Positions 7,572 through 15,818 are shown, counted from the first letter of the stretch. The stretch: DNA of 20,605 nucleotides from CBDUQI01 sp965369325 (GCA_965369325.1 CBDUQI010000096.1:1-20605), one strand, 5' to 3'. Notes: generated from the letters alone by a model not told the origin. Program-made: numbers and translations.

Positions 7572-10442
7572 ATGACCGATACTCTTGAGCAGCGTTACCA
7601 CTGGAGCCCGTTGTTTGGCGCCAATGCCCCCATCGTAGAAGGTTTTTACGAGCAATATCTTCACGATCCGAACACCGTCGACCCCAGTTGGCGGGCGTAC
7701 TTTGACCAGATCAAAGATCACCGCGAAGCTGAAGTGGCCCGAGGCCCGGTGTTGGCGGGCGTTGCCGCCCGTGCCCGTGCTGGCAAGGACAGCACGGTGG
7801 TCAGTAGCTCCGGCGCTGATCCGCTCACGCTGGAAAAACAATCGGCCGTGTTACGGCTGATTTGGGCGTACCGATTGCACGGACACAAACTGGCCAACAC
7901 CAATCCGCTGGCGTTGGCGCCCGGGGTCGATGTCGTGGAATTGGAGCCGGTTTCTCACGGGCTCACGGAGTCTGACATGGACCGCGAGTTCTACACCGAG
8001 AACTTGGCGGGTACCGAGCGACTGAAGTTGCGGGAAATCATCCGCGTGCTGCAGAAGGTGTACACCCGCCGGATTGGGGTGGAGTTCGCCCATCTTTCTG
8101 ATTCCGTCGAGCGCTTGTGGTTGCGCCAACATCTGGAGGTGGCCACCGTCGAGGCCAGCCTTAGCGACGATGAAAAACGCCATATGCTCACCCAGCTCAC
8201 CGCGGCCGAGGGGATCGAGCGATACCTGCACACCCGCTATGTTGGGCAAAAGCGCTTTTCGTTGGAAGGTGGTGAGTCGCTGATTCCGATGCTGGACGAC
8301 CTGGTGAACGGCGCCGGGGCGGTCGGCGTCAAAGAAATTGTGGTTGGTATGGCGCATCGCGGGCGCATCAATGTTCTGGTGAACGTGCTGGGCAAGTCGC
8401 CATCGGAGTTGTTTTCTGAGTTCGAGGGCAAAGTCGATCGCGACTACGGCTCCGGTGATGTGAAATATCACATGGGCTTTTCCACCGACGTGGAAACCCC
8501 CGGCGGCAGCGTGCATCTGGCGTTGGCGTTTAATCCCTCGCACCTGGAAATCGTCAACCCGGTAGTCGTGGGCTCTGTCCGCGCACGCCAGGACCGACGC
8601 GGCGATGCCAACGGTGCACAGGTGATGCCGGTGCTGGTGCATGGGGATGCTGCCTTCTGCGGCCAGGGCGTGGTCATGGAAACACTACAGATGTCGCGCG
8701 CACGCGGTTTTTCTGTGGGCGGCGCAGTACACATTATCTGCAACAACCAGATTGGCTTCACTACTAGTGATCCCCGCGATACTCGCTCTACGCCGTACAG
8801 CAGCGACGTCGCCAAGATGCTGGAGGCGCCGGTCTTTCATGTGAACGGCGACGACCCGGAGTCGGTGCTGTTGGTCACGCGAGTGGCGCTTGAGTATCGC
8901 ATGCGGTTCCGTAAAGACGTGGTGATCGATTTGGTGTGCTATCGCCGACACGGTCACAACGAGGCGGACGAGCCGGCCGCCACCCAACCGGTGATGTACC
9001 GTCAGATTCGCGAGCTGATGCCGGTGCGTCGCGCGTATGCCGAAAAACTGGTCGCGCAGCAGCTGGTGAGCGAGGAGCAGGTGCGCGAGCTGGTGGATGG
9101 TTATCGCCAGGGCCTGGATGAGGGGCGCATTAATCTGATGAAGCCACGCAGTATGGTCGGCAACGAGCACACCGCCGACTGGACCCCGTACTTTGTCGAG
9201 CCGCGCCAGGAGGCGGTGGACACGATGCAGCGCGAGGTACATACAGGCCTCGAGCGCGAGCAGGTGGCGGAGTTGGCCGAAAAAATTGTCCATGTGCCTG
9301 ATCGGGTGAAACCGCACGCCCGGGTGCAACGAATATACGATGATCGAAAAAAAATGGCCGCCGGCGAACTGGACATGGACTGGGGTTTTGCCGAGACCAT
9401 GGCTTACGCCAGCCTGCTGGATCGTGGCTACAACGTTCGCCTGGATGGCCAGGATGCGGGCCGTGGCACGTTCTTCCACCGCCACGCAGTCATTCATAGC
9501 CAGACAGACAACGAAACCTATGCGCCGCTGCAGCACCTGAGCGGTGATCAGGGCACATTTAACGTGTGGGACTCGCTACTCTCCGAAGAAGCGGTGCTGG
9601 GCTTTGAATACGGCTACGCCACTACCGAGCCCGAGTGCCTGGTGATCTGGGAAGCGCAGTTTGGCGATTTCGCTAACGGTGCCCAGGTGGTGATTGATCA
9701 GTTCATCAGCTCTGGCGAGACCAAGTGGAACAGGTTCTGCGGGCTGGTGATGTTCCAGCCGCACGGGTATGAAGGGCAGGGGCCGGAGCATTCCTCGGCG
9801 CGGCTGGAGCGCTATCTGCAGCTTTGCGCGGAGGCCAATATCCAAGTGTGTGTGCCATCGACCGCCGGGCAGATGTTCCATATGCTACGGCGCCAGATGT
9901 TGCAACGCTTCCGCAAGCCGCTGGTGGTGATGACACCGAAGAGCCTGCTGCGACATGCGCAGTCGGCGACCCCTATCGAGGAACTGCACAGCGGTCGCTT
10001 CCGCTCGATTATTGATGAGGTGGATAAGCTTCCCGTGCGTGGCGTTAAACGAGTGGTATTTTGCAGTGGCAAGGTCTACTACGACTTGCTGCAGGCGCGC
10101 CGCGATGAGGGCCGAAAAGACGTGGCGATCGTACGGGTTGAGCAACTGTACCCGTTCCCGGGGGCAACGTATGCCGCTATCATCAAGAAGTACTCCTCTG
10201 CGCGCGACATTGTGTGGACGCAGGAAGAGCCCCGCAACCAGGGCGCCTGGTACCAGATTCGTCACCGTCTGCAGCGCCCGCTGGTGAACAAGCATAACTT
10301 GCACTATGCAGGCCGGGCGCCATCGGCGTCCCCGGCTGTGGGTTTGTACGGTATTCACGTAGAGCAACAGCGCCAGCTTGTGGCGGATGCATTGGGCCCG
10401 GCACCCGAACCGTCGTCGGCAAAATCAAGGAAAAAGGCATGA
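7572..10442 (+). CDS. sucA: 2-oxoglutarate dehydrogenase E1 component
   Basis: The 956-residue thiamine-diphosphate enzyme decarboxylates 2-oxoglutarate and passes the succinyl group to the lipoyl arm of SucB in the TCA cycle. The N-terminal segment (residues 8-45) is the E1o-specific E2-binding region (WSPLFGANAPIVEGFYEQYL). GMAHRGRINVL at 259-269 carries His262, equivalent to the catalytic His260 of E. coli. HGDAAFCGQGVV (from His357) through NNQIGFTT is the cofactor-binding stretch. The C-terminus has EEPRNQGAWYQI, typical of the family. Length is close to the E. coli protein (about 933). ATG 7572 was chosen because homology starts there, although the frame is open upstream to 7476 and the ribosome site is weak (AAAAGA). 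It overlaps sucB by 4 bases. Confidence 0.97.
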   Translation: MTDTLEQRYHWSPLFGANAPIVEGFYEQYLHDPNTVDPSWRAYFDQIKDHREAEVARGPVLAGVAARARAGKDSTVVSSSGADPLTLEKQSAVLRLIWAYRLHGHKLANTNPLALAPGVDVVELEPVSHGLTESDMDREFYTENLAGTERLKLREIIRVLQKVYTRRIGVEFAHLSDSVERLWLRQHLEVATVEASLSDDEKRHMLTQLTAAEGIERYLHTRYVGQKRFSLEGGESLIPMLDDLVNGAGAVGVKEIVVGMAHRGRINVLVNVLGKSPSELFSEFEGKVDRDYGSGDVKYHMGFSTDVETPGGSVHLALAFNPSHLEIVNPVVVGSVRARQDRRGDANGAQVMPVLVHGDAAFCGQGVVMETLQMSRARGFSVGGAVHIICNNQIGFTTSDPRDTRSTPYSSDVAKMLEAPVFHVNGDDPESVLLVTRVALEYRMRFRKDVVIDLVCYRRHGHNEADEPAATQPVMYRQIRELMPVRRAYAEKLVAQQLVSEEQVRELVDGYRQGLDEGRINLMKPRSMVGNEHTADWTPYFVEPRQEAVDTMQREVHTGLEREQVAELAEKIVHVPDRVKPHARVQRIYDDRKKMAAGELDMDWGFAETMAYASLLDRGYNVRLDGQDAGRGTFFHRHAVIHSQTDNETYAPLQHLSGDQGTFNVWDSLLSEEAVLGFEYGYATTEPECLVIWEAQFGDFANGAQVVIDQFISSGETKWNRFCGLVMFQPHGYEGQGPEHSSARLERYLQLCAEANIQVCVPSTAGQMFHMLRRQMLQRFRKPLVVMTPKSLLRHAQSATPIEELHSGRFRSIIDEVDKLPVRGVKRVVFCSGKVYYDLLQARRDEGRKDVAIVRVEQLYPFPGATYAAIIKKYSSARDIVWTQEEPRNQGAWYQIRHRLQRPLVNKHNLHYAGRAPSASPAVGLYGIHVEQQRQLVADALGPAPEPSSAKSRKKA

Positions 10443-11974
10443 TCGAGGTAAAAGTCCCGCAGTTACCAGAGTCGGTAACTGATGCGACACTGGTTAACTG
10501 GCACAAGAAACCGGGCGATCCGGTGGCGCGAGATGAGAATCTTGTTGACCTGGAGACCGACAAAGTTGTGTTGGAAGTGCCGGCACCGGCTAACGGCGTG
10601 ATGGGCGAGATCAAAATTCCGGACGGCGCTACGGTCACCGGTGGTGAGTTGTTGGCGATTCTAGAAGAGGCAGAAGCCGGCGCCAGTGTGCCTGCGCCGA
10701 GCGCCGCCGCACCTGCGGCGACCGCTGGCGCAGCGCCCGTCGCGCAGGACAGCGAATCCGCAGGCGAGACTCTTCAGGTTAAAGTCCCGCAACTGCCTGA
10801 GTCGGTTAGCGACGCCACCCTGGTCACTTGGCACAAGCGGGCGGGCGAGGCCGTCGCACGGGATGAAAATCTGGTTGACCTTGAAACCGATAAAGTAGTG
10901 CTGGAGGTACCCGCACCTGCCGATGGTGTGCTGAGCGAAATCAAGATCGCTGATGGTGCAACCGTGGTAGCCGGCGAAGTGCTGGCTCTGTTAACCGCAG
11001 GCGCAGTTGCGCATGCTGTGCCGGCGGGCGGCACTGCTACTGTGGCGGAACAGGTGGCCGCTGCTGGTGGCAAGAAACTGGGCCCGGCGGCACGCCGCCT
11101 GGTGGAAGAGCACGGCATAAATCCTGCCTCATTGCTCGGCTCCGGTCGTGATGGTCGGGTGACCAAGGGCGATGTGCTGGAGTATCTGGATAACAAACCT
11201 GCGACGCCTGCACCGTCGGCAGCCGCTGATGCGCGGCCCGAGACCGCCTCGCCAGCGATGCTGGTGCCTGGGTTGCGTGATGAGAAGCGCGTGCCGATGA
11301 CGCGCTTACGCTCGCGCATCGCCGAGCGCATGGTGGAGGCTCAGCACACCGCGGCGATTCTTACCTCGTTCAATGAGGTGGATCTAAGCCAGGTGAAAGC
11401 GTTGCGCTACAAATATCGTGACATGTTTGAAAAAGAGCATGGTGTGCGGCTGGGGTATATGTCGTTCTTCGTCAAAGCGGCGATTGAGGGACTGCGTAAG
11501 TTCCCGGCGGTAAACGCGGCCGTGGAAGACAGCGATATTGTCTATCATGAATACTACGATGTTGGGGTTGCTGTCTCGACAGATCGGGGGCTGGTGGTGC
11601 CAGTGTTGCGCAATGCCGAGACGATGAGCTTTGCTGCCGTCGAGCGGTCTATCGGCGACTACGCTGGCCGCGCACGTGCCGGCAAGCTGGGTTTGGAAGA
11701 TATTACTGGCGGTACTTTTACCATTACTAATGGTGGTGTTTTTGGTTCGCTGCTGTCCACGCCCATTCTCAATCCGCCGCAGAGCGCGATTTTAGGCATG
11801 CACACCATCCAGGATCGCCCGGTGGCCGTAGATGGCGAGATCAAGATTCGCCCGATGATGTACATAGCACTGTCTTACGATCATCGCATTATCGATGGCA
11901 AGGAAGCGGTGCAGTTTTTGGTTACCATCAAGCAGGCGCTGGAGGACCCGGCGCGTTTGATGTTACACATCTAG
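10439..11974 (+). CDS. sucB: 2-oxoglutarate dehydrogenase E2 (dihydrolipoyl succinyltransferase) with two lipoyl domains
   Basis: The 511-residue core of the complex transfers succinyl to CoA. The domain order is lipoyl 1 (1-77, lipoyl-Lys42 in ETDKV), an Ala/Pro linker, lipoyl 2 (111-186, Lys152), a second linker, the peripheral-subunit-binding domain (about 213-250, GPAARRLVEEHGINPASLLG) and the catalytic domain (about 283-511). The active-site His482 and Asp486 lie in SYDHRIIDGKEAVQFLVTIK, the wording of succinyl- rather than acetyltransferases. E. coli SucB has one lipoyl domain and about 405 residues; the extra length here is the second lipoyl domain and linker. It is translationally coupled to sucA by ATGA. 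sucCD are not in the window. Confidence 0.96.
   Translation: MIEVKVPQLPESVTDATLVNWHKKPGDPVARDENLVDLETDKVVLEVPAPANGVMGEIKIPDGATVTGGELLAILEEAEAGASVPAPSAAAPAATAGAAPVAQDSESAGETLQVKVPQLPESVSDATLVTWHKRAGEAVARDENLVDLETDKVVLEVPAPADGVLSEIKIADGATVVAGEVLALLTAGAVAHAVPAGGTATVAEQVAAAGGKKLGPAARRLVEEHGINPASLLGSGRDGRVTKGDVLEYLDNKPATPAPSAAADARPETASPAMLVPGLRDEKRVPMTRLRSRIAERMVEAQHTAAILTSFNEVDLSQVKALRYKYRDMFEKEHGVRLGYMSFFVKAAIEGLRKFPAVNAAVEDSDIVYHEYYDVGVAVSTDRGLVVPVLRNAETMSFAAVERSIGDYAGRARAGKLGLEDITGGTFTITNGGVFGSLLSTPILNPPQSAILGMHTIQDRPVAVDGEIKIRPMMYIALSYDHRIIDGKEAVQFLVTIKQALEDPARLMLHI
10445..10948 (+). repeat. Tandem lipoyl-domain duplication inside sucB (330-bp period)
   Basis: Codons for residues 3-60 (10445-10618) and 113-170 (10775-10948) repeat with a period of exactly 110 codons. 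By eye 48 of 58 residues are identical, while many third positions differ, for example in the codons around the lipoyl lysine (GAGACCGAC against GAAACCGAT). The protein is held constant while the DNA has drifted. Confidence 0.9.
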
Positions 11975-12028
11975 CAGCGCTAGTGCGCGCCCTGAAGGTG
12001 ACGTAATCAACACAGGGACGAGCGCCGT

Positions 12029-12051
12029 ATGGCGAGCGCCGTTTTGTTTTT
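12029..12051 (+). terminator. Weak terminator or attenuator between sucB and lpd
   Basis: ATGGC-GAGC-GCCGT (12029-12042) is a 5-bp stem with a tetraloop and one G-U pair, directly followed by TTTGTTTTT. The short stem suggests partial termination, which could lower lpd relative to sucAB. lpd has its own AAGGA site 9 bases before its ATG. Confidence 0.3.
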
Positions 12052-12069
12052 CAGTAAGGACCTTAAGAA

Positions 12070-13497
12070 ATGAGCAACAGCTTTGACGTGGTCGTAATCG
12101 GTGGTGGACCGGCGGGGTATATTGCGGCGATTCGCGCTGCGCAAAACGGCCTGAGTGCGGCATGTATCGATGGGTGGAAAAACTATGACGGCAGCACGGC
12201 CTTTGGCGGCACATGCCTGAATGCCGGCTGCATACCCTCCAAAGCGTTGCTGGAGTCTTCCGAGCTTTACCATCGCGCGCACGATGAGTTTGCCAAGCAC
12301 GGCATCAGCGCGGATAACGTGGGCTTTGAGCTTGGCACTATGCAGAAGCGCAAGGCCGGCATCGTCAAACAGCTGACCGGTGGGATTGAGCAATTGTTCA
12401 AAGCGAACAAGGTTACCGGGCTGAAGGGCGTCGGCACCTTAATTGGCGCGGGCAAAGTGCTGTACACACCGCACGAAGGCGATGCGCAGGAACTCACCTG
12501 CAAAACGGTCGTGCTGGCCTCTGGTTCCACGCCAATTAATTTGGGCGCGATCCCCTTTGATGGCGATCGCATTGTCGACTCCTGGGGTGCGCTGGAGTTT
12601 GATGAGGTGCCCAAACGGTTAGGGGTGATTGGCGGCGGCGTGATCGGGCTGGAATTGGGCAGCGTATGGAACCGCCTGGGCAGTAAAGTCACTGTGTTCG
12701 AGGCGATGGACGATTTCCTGTTCATGGCAGACCGGCAAATCGCCAAGGAAGCCCAGCGTAGTTTCAAGAAGCAGAAACTGGATATCCGCCTCAGCACTAT
12801 GGTCACCGCCTCCAAGGTGAGCAAGGCAGGCGTCAAGCTGAGCTTTGAAGGTCCGAAGGGTGCGGATGAGATGACGGTGGATAAAGTTATCGTGGCCGTG
12901 GGCCGTCGCCCGTACACGGATAACTTATTCGGCGAGGGCGTGAGCATCGAGACCGACGAGCGCGGCTTTATCCGCGTCGATGAAGAATGCCGTACCAACA
13001 TGCCCAATGTGTGGGCCATTGGTGATTGTGTGCGCGGGCCGATGCTCGCCCACAAGGGGTCCGAAGAGGGGGTGATGGTGGCCGATCTGATCGCCGGTCA
13101 GGTGGCTGAAGTTAACTACGATGTTATCCCGTCGATTATCTACACCGCGCCGGAAATTGCCTGGGTGGGCAAAACCGAGCAGGAAGCCAAGGCCGAAGGG
13201 ACTAACTACAAGGTTGGCAGTTTCAGCTTTGCCGCCAACGGGCGTGCGAAAGCACTGGAGCAGGCCAGCGGTACCGTCAAGATCGTCTCGTGCGCCGATG
13301 ATGATGAAATTCTGGGCGTACATGTGATTGGTCCGATGGCCGGTGAGCTGATCGCCGAGGCTGTGCTAGCCATGGAGTTCTCTGCCAGCACGGAAGATCT
13401 GCAGCGCACGGTGCACGGGCATCCGACCCTGTCGGAGGCCATGCACGAGGCGGCCTTGTCGGTGGATGGTCGCGCCCTGCACGCGATCAATAAATAG
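12070..13497 (+). CDS. lpd: Dihydrolipoyl dehydrogenase (E3)
   Basis: The 475-residue flavoprotein re-oxidises dihydrolipoamide on SucB and reduces NAD+. The FAD-binding GGGPAG lies at residues 11-16 and the redox disulfide is Cys49/Cys54 in GGTCLNAGC. The NAD-binding GGGVIGLE block is near 193-200, and AIGDCVRGPMLAHKGSEEG marks the second FAD contact. The C-terminal catalytic pair is His451/Glu456 (HGHPTLSE), which completes the active site across the dimer. Length and motifs match E3 subunits of E. coli and Pseudomonas (LpdG). It lies 95 bases after sucB and 2 bases before the DUF899 gene. It may also serve other lipoyl complexes. Confidence 0.97.
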   Translation: MSNSFDVVVIGGGPAGYIAAIRAAQNGLSAACIDGWKNYDGSTAFGGTCLNAGCIPSKALLESSELYHRAHDEFAKHGISADNVGFELGTMQKRKAGIVKQLTGGIEQLFKANKVTGLKGVGTLIGAGKVLYTPHEGDAQELTCKTVVLASGSTPINLGAIPFDGDRIVDSWGALEFDEVPKRLGVIGGGVIGLELGSVWNRLGSKVTVFEAMDDFLFMADRQIAKEAQRSFKKQKLDIRLSTMVTASKVSKAGVKLSFEGPKGADEMTVDKVIVAVGRRPYTDNLFGEGVSIETDERGFIRVDEECRTNMPNVWAIGDCVRGPMLAHKGSEEGVMVADLIAGQVAEVNYDVIPSIIYTAPEIAWVGKTEQEAKAEGTNYKVGSFSFAANGRAKALEQASGTVKIVSCADDDEILGVHVIGPMAGELIAEAVLAMEFSASTEDLQRTVHGHPTLSEAMHEAALSVDGRALHAINK

Positions 13498-13499
13498 TC

Positions 13500-14099
13500 A
13501 TGAGTGAGGATATCGCCAATCTGGAGAAACAGATATTCGAGCTCACCGGCCGGCTGAACGCGTTGCGCGAGGCCAATGTTGGTGAGCAGGTTCAAAACTA
13601 CACGTTTTCCACCCTGGACGGCGAGGTGACGCTGAGCGAGATGTTTGGCGACCACGACCGGCTGCTGATGATTCACAACATGGGGCAGGGCTGTCGGTAT
13701 TGCACGCTGTGGGCTGACGGCTTCAACGGCTTTTTGCCGCATCTGGAGTCGGTGATGTCAGTGGTGCTGGTGTCCAAAGACGCCCCGGACGTGCAGCGTA
13801 CGTTCGCCAATTCGCGCCAATGGCGTTTTCGCCTGGCCTCGCACGGAGGCGGGCCTTACGCCGCCGAGCAAACGGTGGTGCAGGGACAGGACAACATGCC
13901 CGGCGCGGTAGTGTATGAGCGTGATGGCACGCGCATCACGCGCAAGAATGCGGCGGTGTTCGGCCCGGGCGATCTGTATTGCAGCATGTGGAATTTGCTG
14001 GGACTGGCCGGACTGGGCGAAGCCCAATGGACGCCGCAGTATCACTACTGGCAGCGGCCACAGAAGATGGACGATGGCGGGGCCAATCTGCCCGACTGA
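13500..14099 (+). CDS. DUF899-family thioredoxin-fold protein
   Basis: The 199-residue cytoplasmic protein starts with a short coiled-coil-like helix (about residues 3-26) and then an AhpC/thioredoxin-like fold. FSTLDGEVTLSEMFGDHDRL leads into HNMGQGCRYCTLWADGFNG, placing a C-x-x-C at Cys65/Cys68 in the usual redox position, with conserved Trp71. A later block, GPGDLYCSMWNLLGL, is typical of DUF899. The function is uncharacterised; a thiol peroxidase or disulfide reductase role is plausible. It begins 2 bases after the lpd stop and is therefore probably co-translated with lpd, which suggests electrons could come from the E3/lipoyl system. It ends 12 bases from the convergent P460 gene with no visible terminator between them. 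Confidence 0.88.
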   Translation: MSEDIANLEKQIFELTGRLNALREANVGEQVQNYTFSTLDGEVTLSEMFGDHDRLLMIHNMGQGCRYCTLWADGFNGFLPHLESVMSVVLVSKDAPDVQRTFANSRQWRFRLASHGGGPYAAEQTVVQGQDNMPGAVVYERDGTRITRKNAAVFGPGDLYCSMWNLLGLAGLGEAQWTPQYHYWQRPQKMDDGGANLPD

Positions 14100-14111
14100 T
14101 CCCCGCGGCGA

Positions 14112-14672
14112 TTACCTGGCATGCAGTGTCGGGTAGGCCTGCGTGTATACCCAGTCAGTGCTTTTCGCCGGTACGTGACAGCCCAGACAGTCCGTTTTGT
14201 AACTAGTAGCCACGTTCTTCGCCCGGTCATCCGGCTTGAACAGCGCCCAGCCCCAACCCTCACCCCAAAGGGGACTGCCCTCGAAGCGCCCTTCGGCGTC
14301 CTTGACCATCACGAACCATTGTTTCAGGCTGTCGCTCGCGTAGCTGACGCCAGTGCCCGTGGTGTAGTTGCCGGCGTGGCCCGCGCGCAGTTCTTTGACG
14401 ATGGTGGCCCCGTCGGGGAAGCTCCCGGTGCGTCTAAAGGCGAGTGCGGAGGCCTGCTCGGTGTATACATCATGGAATCCGCTGGCTGCACCATCGGGCA
14501 CAAACCAGGAGCCCAGGTGCACCATGGTGGTCCGAAAACCGGCCGGAAATGCAATGTTGCCGGCCTCATCCACATAGGGCGAGAATCCTGTGTGCGCGAT
14601 GGCGGGTGCCAGCTTAAGCGCGGCAGTGGCCACGAGGGCCACGCCGATCGCCGTTATGAATCGTGCAGGCAC
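14112..14672 (-). CDS. Cytochrome P460-family periplasmic haem protein (divergent paralogue)
   Basis: The 186-residue exported protein has a signal peptide (about residues 1-26, cleavage near AIAHT). A single c-type haem site, CLGCH (162-166), is followed by TDWVYTQAYPTLHA, matching the P460 C-terminus. The lysine that cross-links to haem in true P460s is present (Lys93 in TIVKEL). The distal glutamate of P460 aligns with Phe120, so the pocket is more hydrophobic, as in cytochrome c'-beta. Binding of NO or another small ligand is more likely than hydroxylamine oxidation. The start codon is GTG, 2 bases after the upstream paralogue's stop, so the two are one operon. Confidence 0.87.
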   Translation of the reverse strand: MPARFITAIGVALVATAALKLAPAIAHTGFSPYVDEAGNIAFPAGFRTTMVHLGSWFVPDGAASGFHDVYTEQASALAFRRTGSFPDGATIVKELRAGHAGNYTTGTGVSYASDSLKQWFVMVKDAEGRFEGSPLWGEGWGWALFKPDDRAKNVATSYKTDCLGCHVPAKSTDWVYTQAYPTLHAR

Positions 14673-14674
14673 GA

Positions 14675-15304
14675 TTAATTGCCCATCGACAACGGGCGGG
14701 CAAGCGTATCTGACTTGCCGCCGGTACCGGCCTCACCGGTGCCTTTGCCAGCGCGCAGCACAGGATAGTATTGCGTGAAGACAAAATCCTCGGCCGCTGC
14801 GGCTGCGTGGCAAGCGTTGCACGAGGCCGTTGCGAATGGCGCTGCTGCTGATGTCAGCGTTTTGTGCTCGGGCGTTGAGAAGCTGAAGTACGCCCAGTTA
14901 CCCGGCTCCTTTGGAAAGTGCTTGGCACTCTTAATGGTGGCCTCCAGGCCAATAAAGTCGCCCTGGAAGTAACCGTTGCCGCTCACTGCCGCTTTCGAGC
15001 CGACGCTGACCAGCTCTTTCATCAGGATGGTGCCGTCACGAAACTCACCGGTCCTCTTCCAGTGCGCCCAGCTCTTGGGGTCGATGTAGACGTTGTGATG
15101 CTCCGGGAATGCGGCTTTGCCATTGTTCATGTCGTTCGGCGTCACCGGCGTGCCCACATACACCCACTCGCGATAACCGGTGGGCCGATCAAGTTTGCCG
15201 TCCTTGAGGGTGTAGTACTCGCCCGCTGCTGCCGGCATGGCCAGCAGCAATTGCGCAAGCGCCGCCAAGGCGATAAGGCCGACGGATGATTTGTTGATGC
15301 TCAT
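14675..15304 (-). CDS. Cytochrome P460 (hydroxylamine-oxidising type)
   Basis: The 209-residue protein has a signal peptide (about residues 1-27, ending AMPAAAG) and a haem motif CNACH at 162-166. Long stretches match my recollection of Nitrosomonas europaea P460: YREWVYVGTPVTPND, HWKRTGEFRDG, KELVSVG, SGNGYF and FTQYYPVLRA. Lys96 corresponds to the lysine cross-linked to the haem (Lys70 of the mature Nitrosomonas protein), and Glu121 (GLEA) to the distal glutamate. It probably oxidises hydroxylamine, alone or with NO, to N2O or NO in the periplasm. A Gly/Thr-rich tail follows the core. I chose ATG 15304 over an upstream in-frame codon at 15340 because GGGAGA sits 7 bases before it and the signal peptide then starts cleanly. 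Confidence 0.92.
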   Translation of the reverse strand: MSINKSSVGLIALAALAQLLLAMPAAAGEYYTLKDGKLDRPTGYREWVYVGTPVTPNDMNNGKAAFPEHHNVYIDPKSWAHWKRTGEFRDGTILMKELVSVGSKAAVSGNGYFQGDFIGLEATIKSAKHFPKEPGNWAYFSFSTPEHKTLTSAAAPFATASCNACHAAAAAEDFVFTQYYPVLRAGKGTGEAGTGGKSDTLARPLSMGN

Positions 15305-15311
15305 CGTTAGA

Positions 15312-15317
15312 TCTCCC
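15312..15317 (-). promoter_or_regulatory. Ribosome binding site deciding the P460 start
   Basis: On the minus strand GGGAGA lies 7 bases before ATG 15304. This fixes the start there and makes the 12 upstream in-frame codons part of the leader. Confidence 0.75.
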
Positions 15318-15359
15318 AAAAGTTGTGTAGTAACGGGCACGGTGTTGCGTGCATCTGTC

Positions 15360-15806
15360 TTAGTCCGGATCGAACAGGTGCGTAAACCTGCTGTACCCTT
15401 CGCCTTGCAGTGACTCCACCGGTACGAAGCGCAGGGCGGCGGAGTTAATGCAGTAGCGCAAGCCGCTAGGTGCCGGTCCGTCAGGAAACAGATGCCCCAG
15501 ATGCGAATTGCCCTCCACCGAGCGCACTTCGGTGCGGATCATGCCGTGGCTGCGATCGCTCACTTCGTTAACATGCTCATCGGCCAGCGCCTGAAAAAAG
15601 CTGGGCCAGCCGCTGCCTGAGTCGAATTTGTGTACGGAGGCGAACAGCGGCTCGCCGCTGACGATATCCACGTAGATGCCGGCCTCCTTGTGATCCCAGA
15701 AGGCGTTGTCAAACGCTCGTTCGGTGGCATCGTTTTGTGTCACTTCACGCTGGATGGGCGTGAGGTGTGAGAGCCGGTGGGTGCGGGTGTTAGTGGTTGC
15801 GTCCAT
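15360..15806 (-). CDS. msrB: Peptide methionine (R)-S-oxide reductase, single-cysteine and zinc-less form
   Basis: The 148-residue enzyme reduces methionine-R-sulfoxide in proteins. Conserved blocks are KFDSGSGWPSF (60-70), SHLGHLFPDGP (101-111) and LRYCINSAALRF (116-127), with the catalytic Cys119. The two C-x-x-C zinc pairs of E. coli MsrB are absent. The resolving cysteine of the two-cysteine type (in DSGCGWPSF) is Ser65 here, so Cys119 is the only cysteine and regeneration must use an external thiol. The protein has no signal peptide and so is cytoplasmic. Start ATG 15806 follows a perfect AGGAG, ruling out the open frame upstream to 15866. Downstream, 55 bases separate it from the P460 pair; upstream lies a LysR-box dyad. 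Confidence 0.94.
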   Translation of the reverse strand: MDATTNTRTHRLSHLTPIQREVTQNDATERAFDNAFWDHKEAGIYVDIVSGEPLFASVHKFDSGSGWPSFFQALADEHVNEVSDRSHGMIRTEVRSVEGNSHLGHLFPDGPAPSGLRYCINSAALRFVPVESLQGEGYSRFTHLFDPD

Positions 15807-15813
15807 CTTGGAT

Positions 15814-15818
15814 CTCCT
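15814..15818 (-). promoter_or_regulatory. Ribosome binding site deciding the msrB start
   Basis: AGGAG on the minus strand lies 7 bases upstream of ATG 15806, selecting this start over an in-frame codon 20 residues earlier. Confidence 0.8.

Noticed and set aside
7851..8642. 263-residue minus-strand open frame inside sucA (and a similar one at 8685-9536)
   Set aside because: It is fully antisense to conserved sucA codons, with His-rich, motif-free composition and no ribosome site.
12267..13055. 262-residue minus-strand open frame inside lpd
   Set aside because: It is a Ser/Thr/Pro-rich shadow of lpd with no recognisable domain.
14100..14111. Terminator between the convergent DUF899 and P460 genes
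   Set aside because: Only 12 bases lie between the stops and I found no stem with a T tract on either strand.
14121..14678. 185-residue plus-strand open frame over the second P460 gene
   Set aside because: The minus-strand frame has a signal peptide, CxxCH and family-wide matches; the plus frame has none.
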